From Thiomonas sp. (lineage in GTDB: Bacteria; Pseudomonadota; Gammaproteobacteria; Burkholderiales; Burkholderiaceae_C), in NCBI GenBank assembly GCA_028706735.1, contig JAQTVS010000130.1, forward strand, positions 1 through 7,436: a stretch of DNA of 7,436 bases, in the 5' to 3' direction. Made by a program: the position numbers and the translations under genes. Shown in pieces: positions 1 through 7,053 of the stretch (the first letter of the stretch is position 1; each line of letters starts with the position of its first letter). The notes below the pieces were generated by a model that had not been told where the DNA came from, ran no database searches, and was given only the letters and a program-made list of their open reading frames with translations.

Positions 1-593
1 TCTTCTGGATCATCCCCGGCCAGCGCCGGGTGGTGGCGGCCATGCGTGCTGGCCAGACGCCCGACCCGATGGACGGCAAGCGCGGCAAGCAGCGCAGCGT
101 GCACAACACCTATTTCACCCTGCCGGTGCTGTTCGCCATGCTGTCCAACCACTACAGCTTCGTGTATGACGCGCCGAACAACTGGCTGGTGCTGGTGCTG
201 ATGATGCTCGCCGGCGCGCTCATCCGCCAGTTCTTCGTGCTCAAACACAAGGGCGCCTGGAAGTGGCAATACTGGATCATTGGCGCGGGCCTCATTCTGG
301 CCGTGGCCGTGGCGCTCGCGCCCAAGCCGCAGCCGGTTTTGGGATCGAACAAACCCGTGACGTTCGCGGAGGTGCAGCACATCGTGCAGGAGCGCTGCCT
401 GCTCTGCCATGCCGGAGCCGCAGCCAGCAAAGGCGTGCGGCTGGATTCGACGCCGGACATCGTCAGCCACGCGCAGGCGATTTATCAGCAGGTGGTGGTG
501 CTCAAGGCCATGCCGTTGAACAACGCCACGCAGATGACTGATCTGGAGCGTGCCGAAATCGGGCAGTGGATCAAAGACGGCGCCAAGCACTGA
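1..593 (+). CDS. puuD: Urate hydroxylase PuuD, C-terminal part with cytochrome c domain (5' end outside window)
   Basis: PuuD is a membrane-bound enzyme that oxidises urate to 5-hydroxyisourate in purine breakdown, passing electrons to a fused cytochrome c domain. The reading frame is already open at the left edge (FWIIPGQRRVV...), so the gene starts outside the window and about 197 residues are seen. The visible part matches the end of the family's membrane region: a soluble loop, then two hydrophobic segments around nt 177-240 and 270-330. A periplasmic cytochrome c domain follows. Its heme motif CLLCH is at nt 396-410, and the later MPLNNATQM stretch offers Met residues as the sixth heme ligand. 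The domain ends in a typical helix, ERAEIGQWIKDGAKH, before TGA. The next gene is a broken nucleobase/urate permease, which fits a purine-use locus. The family call is firm; substrate specificity is inferred from it. Confidence 0.88.
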   Translation, partial: FWIIPGQRRVVAAMRAGQTPDPMDGKRGKQRSVHNTYFTLPVLFAMLSNHYSFVYDAPNNWLVLVLMMLAGALIRQFFVLKHKGAWKWQYWIIGAGLILAVAVALAPKPQPVLGSNKPVTFAEVQHIVQERCLLCHAGAAASKGVRLDSTPDIVSHAQAIYQQVVVLKAMPLNNATQMTDLERAEIGQWIKDGAKH

Positions 594-606
594 GCGCGCC
601 CCCAGA

Positions 607-639
607 CCTGCCGCGTTCGCGTCAGGCCCCCCGAGGGGG
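607..639 (+). terminator. Two adjacent hairpins after puuD (possible transcript end)
   Basis: Starting 13 bp after the puuD stop are two stem-loops in a row. The first, 607-626, has arms CCTGCCGCG/CGCGTCAGG with one mismatch. The second, 627-639, has arms CCCCC and GGGGG around CGA. No T-tract follows, so this is not a classical intrinsic terminator; it may stabilise the 3' end of the mRNA or form part of the repeat element at 627-671. Confidence 0.35.
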
Positions 640-671
640 ATGAGAAAACTTGGGGCGGCCCGGCGCTTTCT
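627..671 (+). repeat. Interspersed hairpin-plus-core element, copy A
   Basis: The element is a CCCCC/GGGGG hairpin (627-639), an 8-nt spacer (640-647) and a 24-nt core at 648-671 that begins ACTTGGGGCGGCCCGG. The same layout occurs in reverse orientation at 6220-6262, where the core matches at 22 of 24 positions. Both copies lie between genes, which suggests a dispersed intergenic repeat family in this genome. Confidence 0.6.
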
Positions 672-718
672 CATGAGCCAGCGCTTCGACACGCTCGCCA
701 CTGCACAAAACAACCAAC

Positions 719-724
719 AGGAGA
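719..724 (+). promoter_or_regulatory. Ribosome binding site of the permease gene
   Basis: AGGAGA lies 5 nt upstream of the ATG at 730. It fixes the start of the truncated permease there and argues against the upstream in-frame extension, which would translate the intergenic hairpin element. Confidence 0.7.
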
Positions 725-729
725 CCCCC

Positions 730-1257
730 ATGAAGCACGCCGTCGCATCGGTGGTATCTGAAAGCGCGCCGCATCCGGTTGATGAAATTCTGCCCGCTGG
801 CAAGCTGGTGGCGCTGGGCATCCAGCATGTGCTGGTGATGTACGCGGGCGCCGTGGCTGTGCCGCCCATCATCTGCTCGGCGCTGAAGCTGCCGGTGGAG
901 CAGATCGCATTGTTGATCACAGCCGATCTGTTCATTTGCGGGGAGACCAGCATCATTCAGCCGCTCGGGCTCACCCCCTGGTTCGGCATTCACATGCCGG
1001 TGATGATGGGCATGACCTTCGGCAACACTCTGCTCATCGTCGCCCTGGGCATTGGATTTGGCATGATTCCTCTGGTTGCACCGCAGTTTTTCATCCACTT
1101 CCCCGAGGTTCTCGCCCCCATGCTGCACAGCGGCATTCTGCTCACCGCCGTGGTGGCGTTTTTGCTCAATGCTTACTTCAACGGGTTTGGCGCACTGGAT
1201 GCCAAAGGACTTCGGAATCGGGAACACGCGGCAGAAGACGGGGCCAAATTGCGCTGA
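730..1257 (+). pseudogene. NCS2-family nucleobase/urate permease with a large in-frame internal deletion
   Basis: This 175-residue frame resembles uracil/xanthine/urate:cation symporters of the NCS2 (UraA/XanP/UacT) family, which are normally about 430-480 residues with 14 membrane segments. Residues about 20-98 match the family N-terminus: LVALGIQHVLVMYAGAVAVP, then QIALLITADLFICG, then WFGIHMPVMMGMTFG. From about residue 99 the text jumps to the family C-terminus: LLIVALGIGFGMIPLVAPQFF, then LHSGILLTAVVAFLLNAYFNG. Something like 240 central residues, with the substrate-binding segments, are absent, and the join near nt 1015-1030 keeps the frame. The start has a good AGGAGA site and there is no premature stop. 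A working transporter is unlikely, so I call it a pseudogene, although a short membrane protein could still be made. Placement after puuD suggests the intact ancestor imported urate or xanthine. Confidence 0.8.
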
Positions 1258-1339
1258 TGGCCCGAGCAGCAAGGGTTGCAGCTTTGCTGGTTTGCTCTGC
1301 TATGGTTCAGAAGACCACAATCCCTGACGCGTTACCCGG

Positions 1340-2089
1340 ATGCATCTTCTCGTTCTCGACGTAGGCAATACCCGGCTGAAATGGGGGCTCTATGCGCGCC
1401 CGCAACACAACGCAGAGTTGCTCGCCGGCGGTGCCATGCTGCTGGAAGAGGTCGATCAGCTCAGCCGCGTGCTGGCGGCACAGCCTCGCGCCGAGCGGGT
1501 GATCGGTTGTGCGGTTGCCGGTGCGGTGGTCACCGCGCGAGTGTGTGCCGAGCTCGATGCGCTTGGGCTGCGCTGCAACTGGATCACCGCGCAGGCTGAA
1601 CAATGCGGGCTGCGCAACAGCTATGCCGTGCCCTCATTGCTGGGAGCAGACCGCTGGGCTGCGCAACTGGGCGCGCGCCAGCGCGTGCCCGATCAGGCGG
1701 CGATGGTCATCAGCGTGGGCACGGCCGTCACCGTGGATTGCCTCAGCCGCGAAGGGGACTTCATTGGCGGCATCATCCTGCCCGGCTTTGGTCTGATGCT
1801 CAAGGCGCTGGAAATGGGCACTGCAGGGCTGCGCGTGCCGGAAGGCGAGATCAGCGACTTTCCGACCAACACCAGTGACGCGCTGATGACCGGCGGCGCG
1901 CTGGCGATCTCGGGCGCAGCGCGTCAGATGCATGCGCGACTGCAGGCGCGGGAACCGGGCGAGGTGGTTGTGCTGCTGACCGGCGGCGCGGCGCCCAAGC
2001 TGCGCGACGCCCTGGGTCTGCCGCATCAGCATGTCGAACATCTGGTGTTCGAAGGCCTGCTGTGCATCGCTGCGCAGCAGGCGGCATGA
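1340..2089 (+). CDS. coaX: Type III pantothenate kinase
   Basis: CoaX phosphorylates pantothenate with ATP, the first step of coenzyme A synthesis, in the cytoplasm. The type III enzyme belongs to the ASKHA fold and needs a monovalent cation. The 249-residue length is normal. Family motifs in order are the phosphate-binding DVGNTRLKW at 7-15, GADRW at 102-106, VGTAVTVD at 126-133, GGIILPG at 143-149, NTSDA at 177-181 and TGGAAPKL at 214-221. The ATG at 1340 starts directly before the conserved first strand (MHLLVLDVGNT). No clear Shine-Dalgarno sequence precedes it, so initiation may be weak or depend on upstream translation. In many relatives coaX follows birA; here it follows the broken permease by 82 bp. 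The gene looks intact and is probably essential unless another pantothenate kinase exists. Confidence 0.95.
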   Translation: MHLLVLDVGNTRLKWGLYARPQHNAELLAGGAMLLEEVDQLSRVLAAQPRAERVIGCAVAGAVVTARVCAELDALGLRCNWITAQAEQCGLRNSYAVPSLLGADRWAAQLGARQRVPDQAAMVISVGTAVTVDCLSREGDFIGGIILPGFGLMLKALEMGTAGLRVPEGEISDFPTNTSDALMTGGALAISGAARQMHARLQAREPGEVVVLLTGGAAPKLRDALGLPHQHVEHLVFEGLLCIAAQQAA

Positions 2090-2090
2090 G

Positions 2091-2311
2091 CCCGCCGCAC
2101 GGCCGCCCGAAGGCGGGCTCAACTCCCTCGGGGAGTCGAGCGTAGCGAGGAGGGCGCACGAGTGCCCCCGCCGCACGGCCGCCCGAAGGCGGGCTCAACT
2201 CCCTCGGGGAGTCGAGCGTAGCGAGGAGGGCGCACGAGTGCCCCCGCCGCACGGCCGCTCCGAAGGCGGGCTCAACTCCCTCGGGGAGTCGAGCGTAGCG
2301 AGGAGGGCGCA
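2091..2311. repeat. 76-bp tandem repeat, 2.9 copies, between convergent genes
   Basis: Copies begin at 2091, 2167 and 2243, each with CCCGCCGCACGGCCG. Copies 1 and 2 are identical over the full 76 bp; copy 3 differs by a small CCC-to-CTCC change in its first hairpin and stops early, near 2311. Each unit holds two hairpins. In copy 1 these are GCCCG/CGGGC at 2105-2118 (loop AAGG) and ACTCCC/GGGAGT at 2122-2136 (loop TCG). A unit length not divisible by three, and open frames that merely read through it, argue against coding. The array fills almost all of the coaX-hslU junction and may act as a REP/BIME-like transcript end for both genes. Confidence 0.9.
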
Positions 2312-2325
2312 TCAGCGAGCCCGGA

Positions 2326-3654
2326 TCAAAGCACGTAGCGCGACAGGTCTTCGTCGCGGGCGATGTCGCCCAGACGTTCGTTGACCATCGCCGCATCGAC
2401 TTTCACTGCGCTGTGCTGCGCTCCATCGGCGTGGAAGGACACCTCTTCGAGCAGCCGCTCCATGACCGTGTGCAGCCGCCGCGCGCCGATGTTCTCGGTC
2501 TTTTCGTTCACCTGAAATGCCACTTCTGCCATGCGGCGAATACCGTCGGCGGTGAACTCGACCTGCACGCCATCGGTGGCGAGCAGCGCCGCGTACTGCT
2601 TGGTCAGGCTGGCGTCGGTGCTGGTGAGAATGGCCTCGAAATCGGCAACCGAGAGCGACTCCAGTTCCACCCGGATGGGGAAACGGCCCTGCAGTTCGGG
2701 AATCAGGTCGGAAGGCTTGGCGACATGAAAGGCCCCGCTGGCGATGAACAGAATGTGGTCGGTGCGCACCATGCCGTATTTGGTGCTCACGGTCGTGCCT
2801 TCCACCAATGGCAGCAGATCGCGTTGCACGCCTTGGCGCGACACATCGGCGCCCTGCGTGTCACTGCGCGATGCGACCTTGTCGATCTCGTCGAGAAACA
2901 CGATGCCGTTCTGCTCCACCGCGCGCAGCGCGCTGGCCTTGATCTCGTCCTCGTTCACCAGCTTGGACGCCTCTTCGTCGATCAGCAGCTTTTGCGCTTC
3001 ACGCACGGTGACTTTGCGCATCTTGCTGCGCGTCTGGCCCATATTGGCGAACATCGAACGGATCTGCTCGGTCATATCCTCCATGCCGGGCGGCCCCATG
3101 ATGTCCACGCTGGCCGGATGCACCGCAAGGTCGATCTCGATTTCCTTGTCATCGAGCTGGCCCTCGCGCAGGCGCTTGCGCAGCATTTGGCGCGTGGGAT
3201 TGGTCTCGGTGATCGACGCCGCGTGGCCGCTGGAGCCTGCCGGTGCGGGCAGCAGCACATCGAGGATGCGGTCTTCCGCGCGGTCTTCGGCGCGGGTGCG
3301 CTGCTGGCGCATGGCGGTTTCGCGCGCCAGCTTCACCGCGGCCTCCATCAGGTCGCGGATGATGGTGTCCACGTCGCGGCCCACATAGCCCACTTCGGTG
3401 AACTTGGTGGCCTCGACCTTGATGAACGGCGCGTCGGCTAGCTTGGCCAGACGGCGCGCAATCTCCGTTTTGCCCACGCCGGTGGGGCCGATCATCAGAA
3501 TGTTTTTCGGCGTGATTTCGTGCCGCAACGGCTCGGCCACCTGCTGCCGGCGCCAGCGGTTGCGCAGGGCGATGGCCACCGCCTGCTTGGCCTTGGCCTG
3601 GCCGATGACAAAACGGTCGAGCTCAGAGACGATTTCGCGGGGAGTCATGTTCAT
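2326..3654 (-). CDS. hslU: ATP-dependent protease ATPase subunit HslU
   Basis: HslU (ClpY) is the AAA+ ring that unfolds substrates and feeds them into the HslV peptidase in the cytoplasm. With the start at 3654 ([15 protein letters not shown]) it has 442 residues, the normal size. Visible motifs are Walker A GPTGVGKT at 56-63, the pore loop GYVG at 89-92, Walker B VFLDEID at 252-258, the arginine-finger region GRFPIR near 323-328, sensor 2 GARRL at 390-394, and the C-terminal SRYVL tail that docks into HslV. The inserted I-domain, roughly 110-230, carries the [11 protein letters not shown] stretch. A second ATG at 3648 gives MTPREIV and is nearly as good; the longer GTG-type extension to 3720 runs into hslV and lacks family similarity. 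The gene lies 4 bp after hslV, so the two are almost certainly translated from one mRNA. Confidence 0.97.
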   Translation of the reverse strand: MNMTPREIVSELDRFVIGQAKAKQAVAIALRNRWRRQQVAEPLRHEITPKNILMIGPTGVGKTEIARRLAKLADAPFIKVEATKFTEVGYVGRDVDTIIRDLMEAAVKLARETAMRQQRTRAEDRAEDRILDVLLPAPAGSSGHAASITETNPTRQMLRKRLREGQLDDKEIEIDLAVHPASVDIMGPPGMEDMTEQIRSMFANMGQTRSKMRKVTVREAQKLLIDEEASKLVNEDEIKASALRAVEQNGIVFLDEIDKVASRSDTQGADVSRQGVQRDLLPLVEGTTVSTKYGMVRTDHILFIASGAFHVAKPSDLIPELQGRFPIRVELESLSVADFEAILTSTDASLTKQYAALLATDGVQVEFTADGIRRMAEVAFQVNEKTENIGARRLHTVMERLLEEVSFHADGAQHSAVKVDAAMVNERLGDIARDEDLSRYVL

Positions 3655-3658
3655 GGAT

Positions 3659-4198
3659 TCACTCGCCCAGAGTTTCAATGGTGTGCGACTGGTTGGTGTA
3701 GATGCAGATGTCGCCCGCAATCTTCAGCGATTGGGCGACGATCTCGCGCGGGCTCAGCGCGGTGTGTTCGAGCAGGGCCCGCGCGGCCGACTGCGCATAC
3801 GCGCCGCCCGAGCCGATGGCCACGATGCCGTACTCGGGTTCGAGCACATCGCCATTGCCGGTGATGATGAGTGAATGCTCGGCATCCGCGACCGAGAGCA
3901 TGGCCTCCAGGCGCCGCAGCATGCGGTCGGTGCGCCAGTCCTTGGCCAGTTCGACCGCACTGCGCAGCAGCTGGCCCTGGTGCTTCTCCAGCTTGGACTC
4001 GAAGCGCTCGAACAGGGTGAAGGCATCGGCCGTGCCGCCGGCGAAACCCGCCAGGATCTGGTTGTTGTAAAGCCTGCGCACCTTGCGCGCGGTGGATTTG
4101 ACGACGATGTTGCCGAGAGTCACCTGACCGTCGCCGCCCAGGGCCACAGTGGAACCTCGGCGCACGCTCAGAATGGTGGTGCCGTGATATTGATCCAT
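3659..4198 (-). CDS. hslV: ATP-dependent protease proteolytic subunit HslV
   Basis: HslV (ClpQ) forms the double hexameric ring of threonine peptidase that, with HslU, degrades misfolded and regulatory proteins in the cytoplasm. The ATG at 4198 gives a 179-residue protein starting [14 protein letters not shown]. The likely nucleophile is Thr7, exposed when a six-residue propeptide (MDQYHG) is removed; Asp23 and Lys39 then correspond to residues 17 and 33 of the mature enzyme, the expected active-site positions. The family blocks [52 protein letters not shown] and AGDICIYTN are all present. An upstream in-frame GTG-type start near 4261 would add residues unlike the family and is rejected. No strong Shine-Dalgarno site is visible. 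The 69-bp gap to the STAS gene and the 4-bp gap to hslU suggest an operon. Confidence 0.97.
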   Translation of the reverse strand: MDQYHGTTILSVRRGSTVALGGDGQVTLGNIVVKSTARKVRRLYNNQILAGFAGGTADAFTLFERFESKLEKHQGQLLRSAVELAKDWRTDRMLRRLEAMLSVADAEHSLIITGNGDVLEPEYGIVAIGSGGAYAQSAARALLEHTALSPREIVAQSLKIAGDICIYTNQSHTIETLGE

Positions 4199-4233
4199 GC
4201 CGGGATGTAGGGATGGGCGGTGAGAACTCAAGA

Positions 4234-4253
4234 GGCGCGAGTATTGCCGCGCC
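4234..4253. other. Small inverted repeat between the STAS gene and hslV
   Basis: GGCGCG at 4234-4239 pairs with CGCGCC at 4248-4253 around an 8-nt loop. It lies 14 bp downstream of the STAS gene stop and 35 bp upstream of the hslV start. There is no clear T-run, so full termination seems unlikely; it could lower read-through or protect a processed end. Confidence 0.35.
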
Positions 4254-4267
4254 GAGGACAATGCGCT

Positions 4268-6202
4268 TCAGTCGCGACGCAACTGGATGAGCGCGTGCTC
4301 GTGCAGGCCAAGAATGCTGAACAGTCCAGCAAGGAGCCGGTGAACGCCGGTGAATTGCAGTGTTTTGCCCGCGTCGTGTTGCACTATGGTCCAGTTGAGC
4401 AGCGCACCCGCACAGGAAAAATCCATCCGGCGCAGTTGCCGCAGCGAAATGCTCAACTGGTCGTGCGCTTTGGCGGCCTGATCGAGCGGGCCGAGGAAGG
4501 TGCTGGCGCTGCCCAGGATTTCGCCGCTGAGATGCAGTTGCGCCGAGCGCGAGCCGCCATTGCCCAGAACAGAGTGCGGGCTCGGACCGGAATTCTGGAA
4601 CTCAGCCAAAGTCTGCGCAGCGCTGGCGCCCTGGGCTGCGGGTTCCACTCCGGCCAGATCGACCCGGGCCCGGCTGGCTTCCCAGGTGGGCGGCGAGATT
4701 TCGTAGGTGACGCAATAGTCGAGCGCGATGGCGTCAAAGTCATCCTGCTGGTTGAGCAGCCGCAGCAACTCCAGCCGCAGCGCCCACCACTGCGCATCGG
4801 CTTCGCGCTGCATGGCCGGCGCCTGCGTCTGGCAGAGCGCGAGCAAGGCTTGCGCGCCATGCAGGGTGACGGTGCAGGCGGTCTGGTTGAGCTTTTTCAG
4901 CGCGTCAACCAAGGCGGGCAGCGCAGGGCCCGCAATGTTGCGGACTTCCGCAAAGTTCAGTTCCACCGCCGCGGGCGCGTTGAGCAGCAGTTTGCGCAGC
5001 CGTTCGCCTTGCGCCATATCAAGGTTTGCCGAGAACGTGATCGACGGCTTGAAGTGGTTTTCGGCAGGCTTGGGTGCGCTTGGCGCGGCAGGCAGGCCGT
5101 CGTCTGTCATGGGCGCCGAGGTCTGGAAGCGGCTGACAAAGTCGACTACCAGGGCTTCGAATTTCTCGATCTGCCCCGATGCGCGAAACAGATCGAACAG
5201 CGCCAGCCACAATTCTTTTTCCGCGCTGAGGTCTTGCGAGTTGGAGATGGCGTCGCGCAGCGCGACTTCTGCCGCGCCGTCGTCGCCATTGGCAAAGTCC
5301 ATCACGGCCTGGTCGAACAACGGGTTGGAACTCAAGGACTCGTGGACTTCCACCGCAAAGAACGCGCTGGGCATGAAGTCGTTGCTCGACCGCAGCCAGC
5401 TGTCGGCCGATGCCACGGACACCCGGGAAGGCATCGCGTCCGCGCTCAGGCGCGTGGCGGCGGCCAGCGTGGGCTGCTCGTCAAACGGCAGGGGGGCGGC
5501 ACTCTGCCCGCGAGAAGGCGTTTGCGGGGCAGCCGGGGTGTAAGGAACCGTGGGTGCGTAGAGCGGGGGCTGCGTCGTCGGCGCTCCGGGGGCGGTTGCA
5601 GGTCCCGTTTGCGTTGGCGCGCCTGTTGCTGCGGAGGGCGCAAACCCGCCGTGCTTGGTCATCAGGGACGTGTCTGCGTAGGCCGGGTCGATTGTCCAGT
5701 GCATCGCTCCGCCGCCCGTTGTTTCTGGCGTGAGCGATGCTGCAGTGAGCGGGGGAGGAATGGAGGCGGGCGCGGAAGTGAGCGGCGGAAGCGATTTGGG
5801 GGCCGGCGCCACTGGCATCTGGCGTGTCTCAGGCGCGCGGGCCCTGGCCGGGGCGGCGGAATGGTCGCTCGCCATCGACTTTTCGATTTCGTTGATCTTG
5901 CGCAGGGTCTCGTCCCGGTCGTGCACTGGCGTGGGCAGTGAACTCAGGTCGGGCACATTGGTCTGGAGGCTGTCGTCCATCCCCAGATCAGTGGCTTCGC
6001 GTTTGCGCAGTTTGCGCAGCCCGTCGAGTTCGCGTTTGCGGATGAAGTCGTCCTGCCGCTTCTGGTCTTCACGCGCCTTGACCTTGGCAAGGCTTTCATG
6101 TTCCTGCAACGCTTGTTCATCTGTCAGCGACCAGTCGCGGGTCGGGTTCTTGACAAAAGAACCCACTCGCTTCCAGAAACCGCCTGATTCCGAACTGCTC
6201 AT
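4268..6202 (-). CDS. STAS-domain protein with duplicated helical-plus-STAS module
   Basis: This 644-residue protein has no membrane segment or signal peptide, so it is probably cytoplasmic. In order it has a charged Lys/Arg/Glu-rich helical stretch (about 28-70), a long Pro/Ala/Thr-rich linker (about 117-255), a helical segment (328-364), a first STAS-like domain (about 388-458), a second helical segment (469-505) and a second STAS-like domain (about 556-635). The two helical segments align over 37 residues without gaps with 9 identities, including W, R, Q, F, A, D, S and P at matching places. STAS domains usually act in signalling by binding partners, often switched by phosphorylation at a Ser. 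The ATG at 6202 has GAGAGG at 6213-6218 (10-nt spacing). The gene lies between dksA and hslV on the same strand. No exact function can be assigned; the STAS call is fairly confident for the C-terminal copy and weaker for the first. Confidence 0.8.
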   Translation of the reverse strand: MSSSESGGFWKRVGSFVKNPTRDWSLTDEQALQEHESLAKVKAREDQKRQDDFIRKRELDGLRKLRKREATDLGMDDSLQTNVPDLSSLPTPVHDRDETLRKINEIEKSMASDHSAAPARARAPETRQMPVAPAPKSLPPLTSAPASIPPPLTAASLTPETTGGGAMHWTIDPAYADTSLMTKHGGFAPSAATGAPTQTGPATAPGAPTTQPPLYAPTVPYTPAAPQTPSRGQSAAPLPFDEQPTLAAATRLSADAMPSRVSVASADSWLRSSNDFMPSAFFAVEVHESLSSNPLFDQAVMDFANGDDGAAEVALRDAISNSQDLSAEKELWLALFDLFRASGQIEKFEALVVDFVSRFQTSAPMTDDGLPAAPSAPKPAENHFKPSITFSANLDMAQGERLRKLLLNAPAAVELNFAEVRNIAGPALPALVDALKKLNQTACTVTLHGAQALLALCQTQAPAMQREADAQWWALRLELLRLLNQQDDFDAIALDYCVTYEISPPTWEASRARVDLAGVEPAAQGASAAQTLAEFQNSGPSPHSVLGNGGSRSAQLHLSGEILGSASTFLGPLDQAAKAHDQLSISLRQLRRMDFSCAGALLNWTIVQHDAGKTLQFTGVHRLLAGLFSILGLHEHALIQLRRD

Positions 6203-6212
6203 GCTGCTGGTG

Positions 6213-6218
6213 CCTCTC
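6213..6218 (-). promoter_or_regulatory. Ribosome binding site of the STAS-domain gene
   Basis: GAGAGG on the minus strand, 10 nt from the ATG at 6202, supports that start. It directly abuts the core of repeat copy B (6220-6243), so the repeat could influence access to the site. The alternative start at 6241 would translate the repeat itself. Confidence 0.5.
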
Positions 6219-6219
6219 A

Positions 6220-6262
6220 AGGAAGCGCCGGGCGGCCCCAAGTGTCCCTGACCCCGTGGGGG
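6220..6262 (-). repeat. Interspersed hairpin-plus-core element, copy B
   Basis: Read on the minus strand this is a CCCC/GGGG hairpin (6262-6252, loop CAC), an 8-nt spacer (6251-6244) and a 24-nt core (6243-6220) matching the core at 648-671 in 22 of 24 positions. It occupies half of the 84-bp gap between dksA and the STAS gene. Confidence 0.6.
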
Positions 6263-6286
6263 CGGGTGGGTGCGCCGGAACTGGAT

Positions 6287-7045
6287 TTAGTCGTTGAACA
6301 TGCGCTGCTTGATCTCGCGGCGTTGCTGCGCCTCGAGCGACAGGGTTGCGGTTGGCCGGGCCAGCAGACGGCCAACGCCGATGGGCTCGCCGGTTTCTTC
6401 GCACCATCCATACTCGCCGTTTTCGATGCGCTGCAGGGACTGATCGATTTTTTTCAATAGCTTGCGCTCGCGGTCGCGGGTGCGCAACTCCAGCGCATGT
6501 TCTTCTTCAATGGTGGCGCGATCTGCCGGGTCTGGCACCAGCAGGGTGTCTTCGCGCAGATGTTCGGTGGTCTCGCCAGCGTTCTTGATCAGATCGTTGC
6601 GCATGCTAGTGAGCAGGCGCTTGAAATAATCGCGTTGAACGTCGTTCATGTACTCGTCTTCGGGCATGGCGAGCAGGTCCTGCTCGGTCAGGTCGGAGGA
6701 CGACTTGTTCTTCCAGGCATTGGCGTGCTTGGGGTCGGATTTTTTAGGTGCGGGTTCGATGGTTGTGCTGCTCATGGAACTTCTGTCGAGTCGGATGGGT
6801 TCCGGCGACCCCATGGCCGCCGACAAGGGCTTTGCGGCGTGGAGTTTACTCACACCGGATGATGAGGAGCGCCGCAGGGCAGAAGCGGCTTTTTTGGCGG
6901 GCGCAGGACTGGGGGCTGGCTTGGACGCCAGAACTTCGCCGGTTTTCCCGGTGTTGACGGCGCTTTTTTTGTCTGCCGCACTGGACGGTGTGTTGTCAGA
7001 TGCTGCGGCCGTTTTTTGCGACGCCGTTTTTTGAGGCAATTTCAC
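6287..7045 (-). CDS. dksA: RNA polymerase-binding transcription factor DksA, cysteine-poor form with long N-terminal extension
   Basis: DksA enters the secondary channel of RNA polymerase and, with ppGpp, resets transcription during starvation. From the GTG at 7045 the protein has 252 residues against about 150 in E. coli; the first 100 or so are a low-complexity Ala/Lys/Ser/Pro-rich extension. The DksA core follows: LLAMPEDEYMNDVQRDYF near 124-141, a coiled-coil tip DPADRA at 172-177 with the two Asp residues needed for activity, then EEEHALELRTRDRERKLLKKI. The C-terminal zinc-finger region keeps only Cys215; the other three expected Cys positions are Thr218, Ser236 and Ala239, so zinc is probably not bound. 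The start rests on a strong GGGAGGA at 7060-7054. A GTG one codon earlier is equally possible; internal ATGs at 6814 and 6775 lack a good site. A CobW-family gene lies upstream. Confidence 0.93.
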   Translation of the reverse strand: MKLPQKTASQKTAAASDNTPSSAADKKSAVNTGKTGEVLASKPAPSPAPAKKAASALRRSSSSGVSKLHAAKPLSAAMGSPEPIRLDRSSMSSTTIEPAPKKSDPKHANAWKNKSSSDLTEQDLLAMPEDEYMNDVQRDYFKRLLTSMRNDLIKNAGETTEHLREDTLLVPDPADRATIEEEHALELRTRDRERKLLKKIDQSLQRIENGEYGWCEETGEPIGVGRLLARPTATLSLEAQQRREIKQRMFND

Positions 7046-7053
7046 CACGAAAA

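Noticed and set aside
1276..1306. Possible promoter for coaX, TTGCAG and TATGGT
   Set aside because: The spacing is 19 bp and both boxes are only partial matches; too weak to list as a feature.
2031..2384. Open frame reading through the 76-bp repeat
   Set aside because: It starts inside coaX and exists because the repeat lacks stops. The 76-bp unit shifts frame at each copy, so there is no consistent repeated peptide.
2413..3441. 342-codon open frame on the + strand opposite hslU
   Set aside because: It is a shadow of hslU; the His/Gly/Arg-rich product matches nothing known to me and hslU motifs are complete on the other strand.
4199..4235. Possible heat-shock (sigma-32) promoter before hslV: CTTGAG and CCCAT on the minus strand
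   Set aside because: The two parts are only about 8-9 bp apart instead of about 13-15, and the second would lie too close to the start codon.
4220..5941. 573-codon open frame on the + strand opposite the STAS-domain gene
   Set aside because: It is antisense to a gene with clear domains and its own ribosome site. The translation is Arg/Gly-rich without family motifs, as expected from high GC content.
6203..6241. Upstream start for the STAS gene at 6241 (MGPPGASLRG...)
   Set aside because: The added residues are only the translation of the dispersed repeat core and there is no ribosome site; the ATG at 6202 has one.
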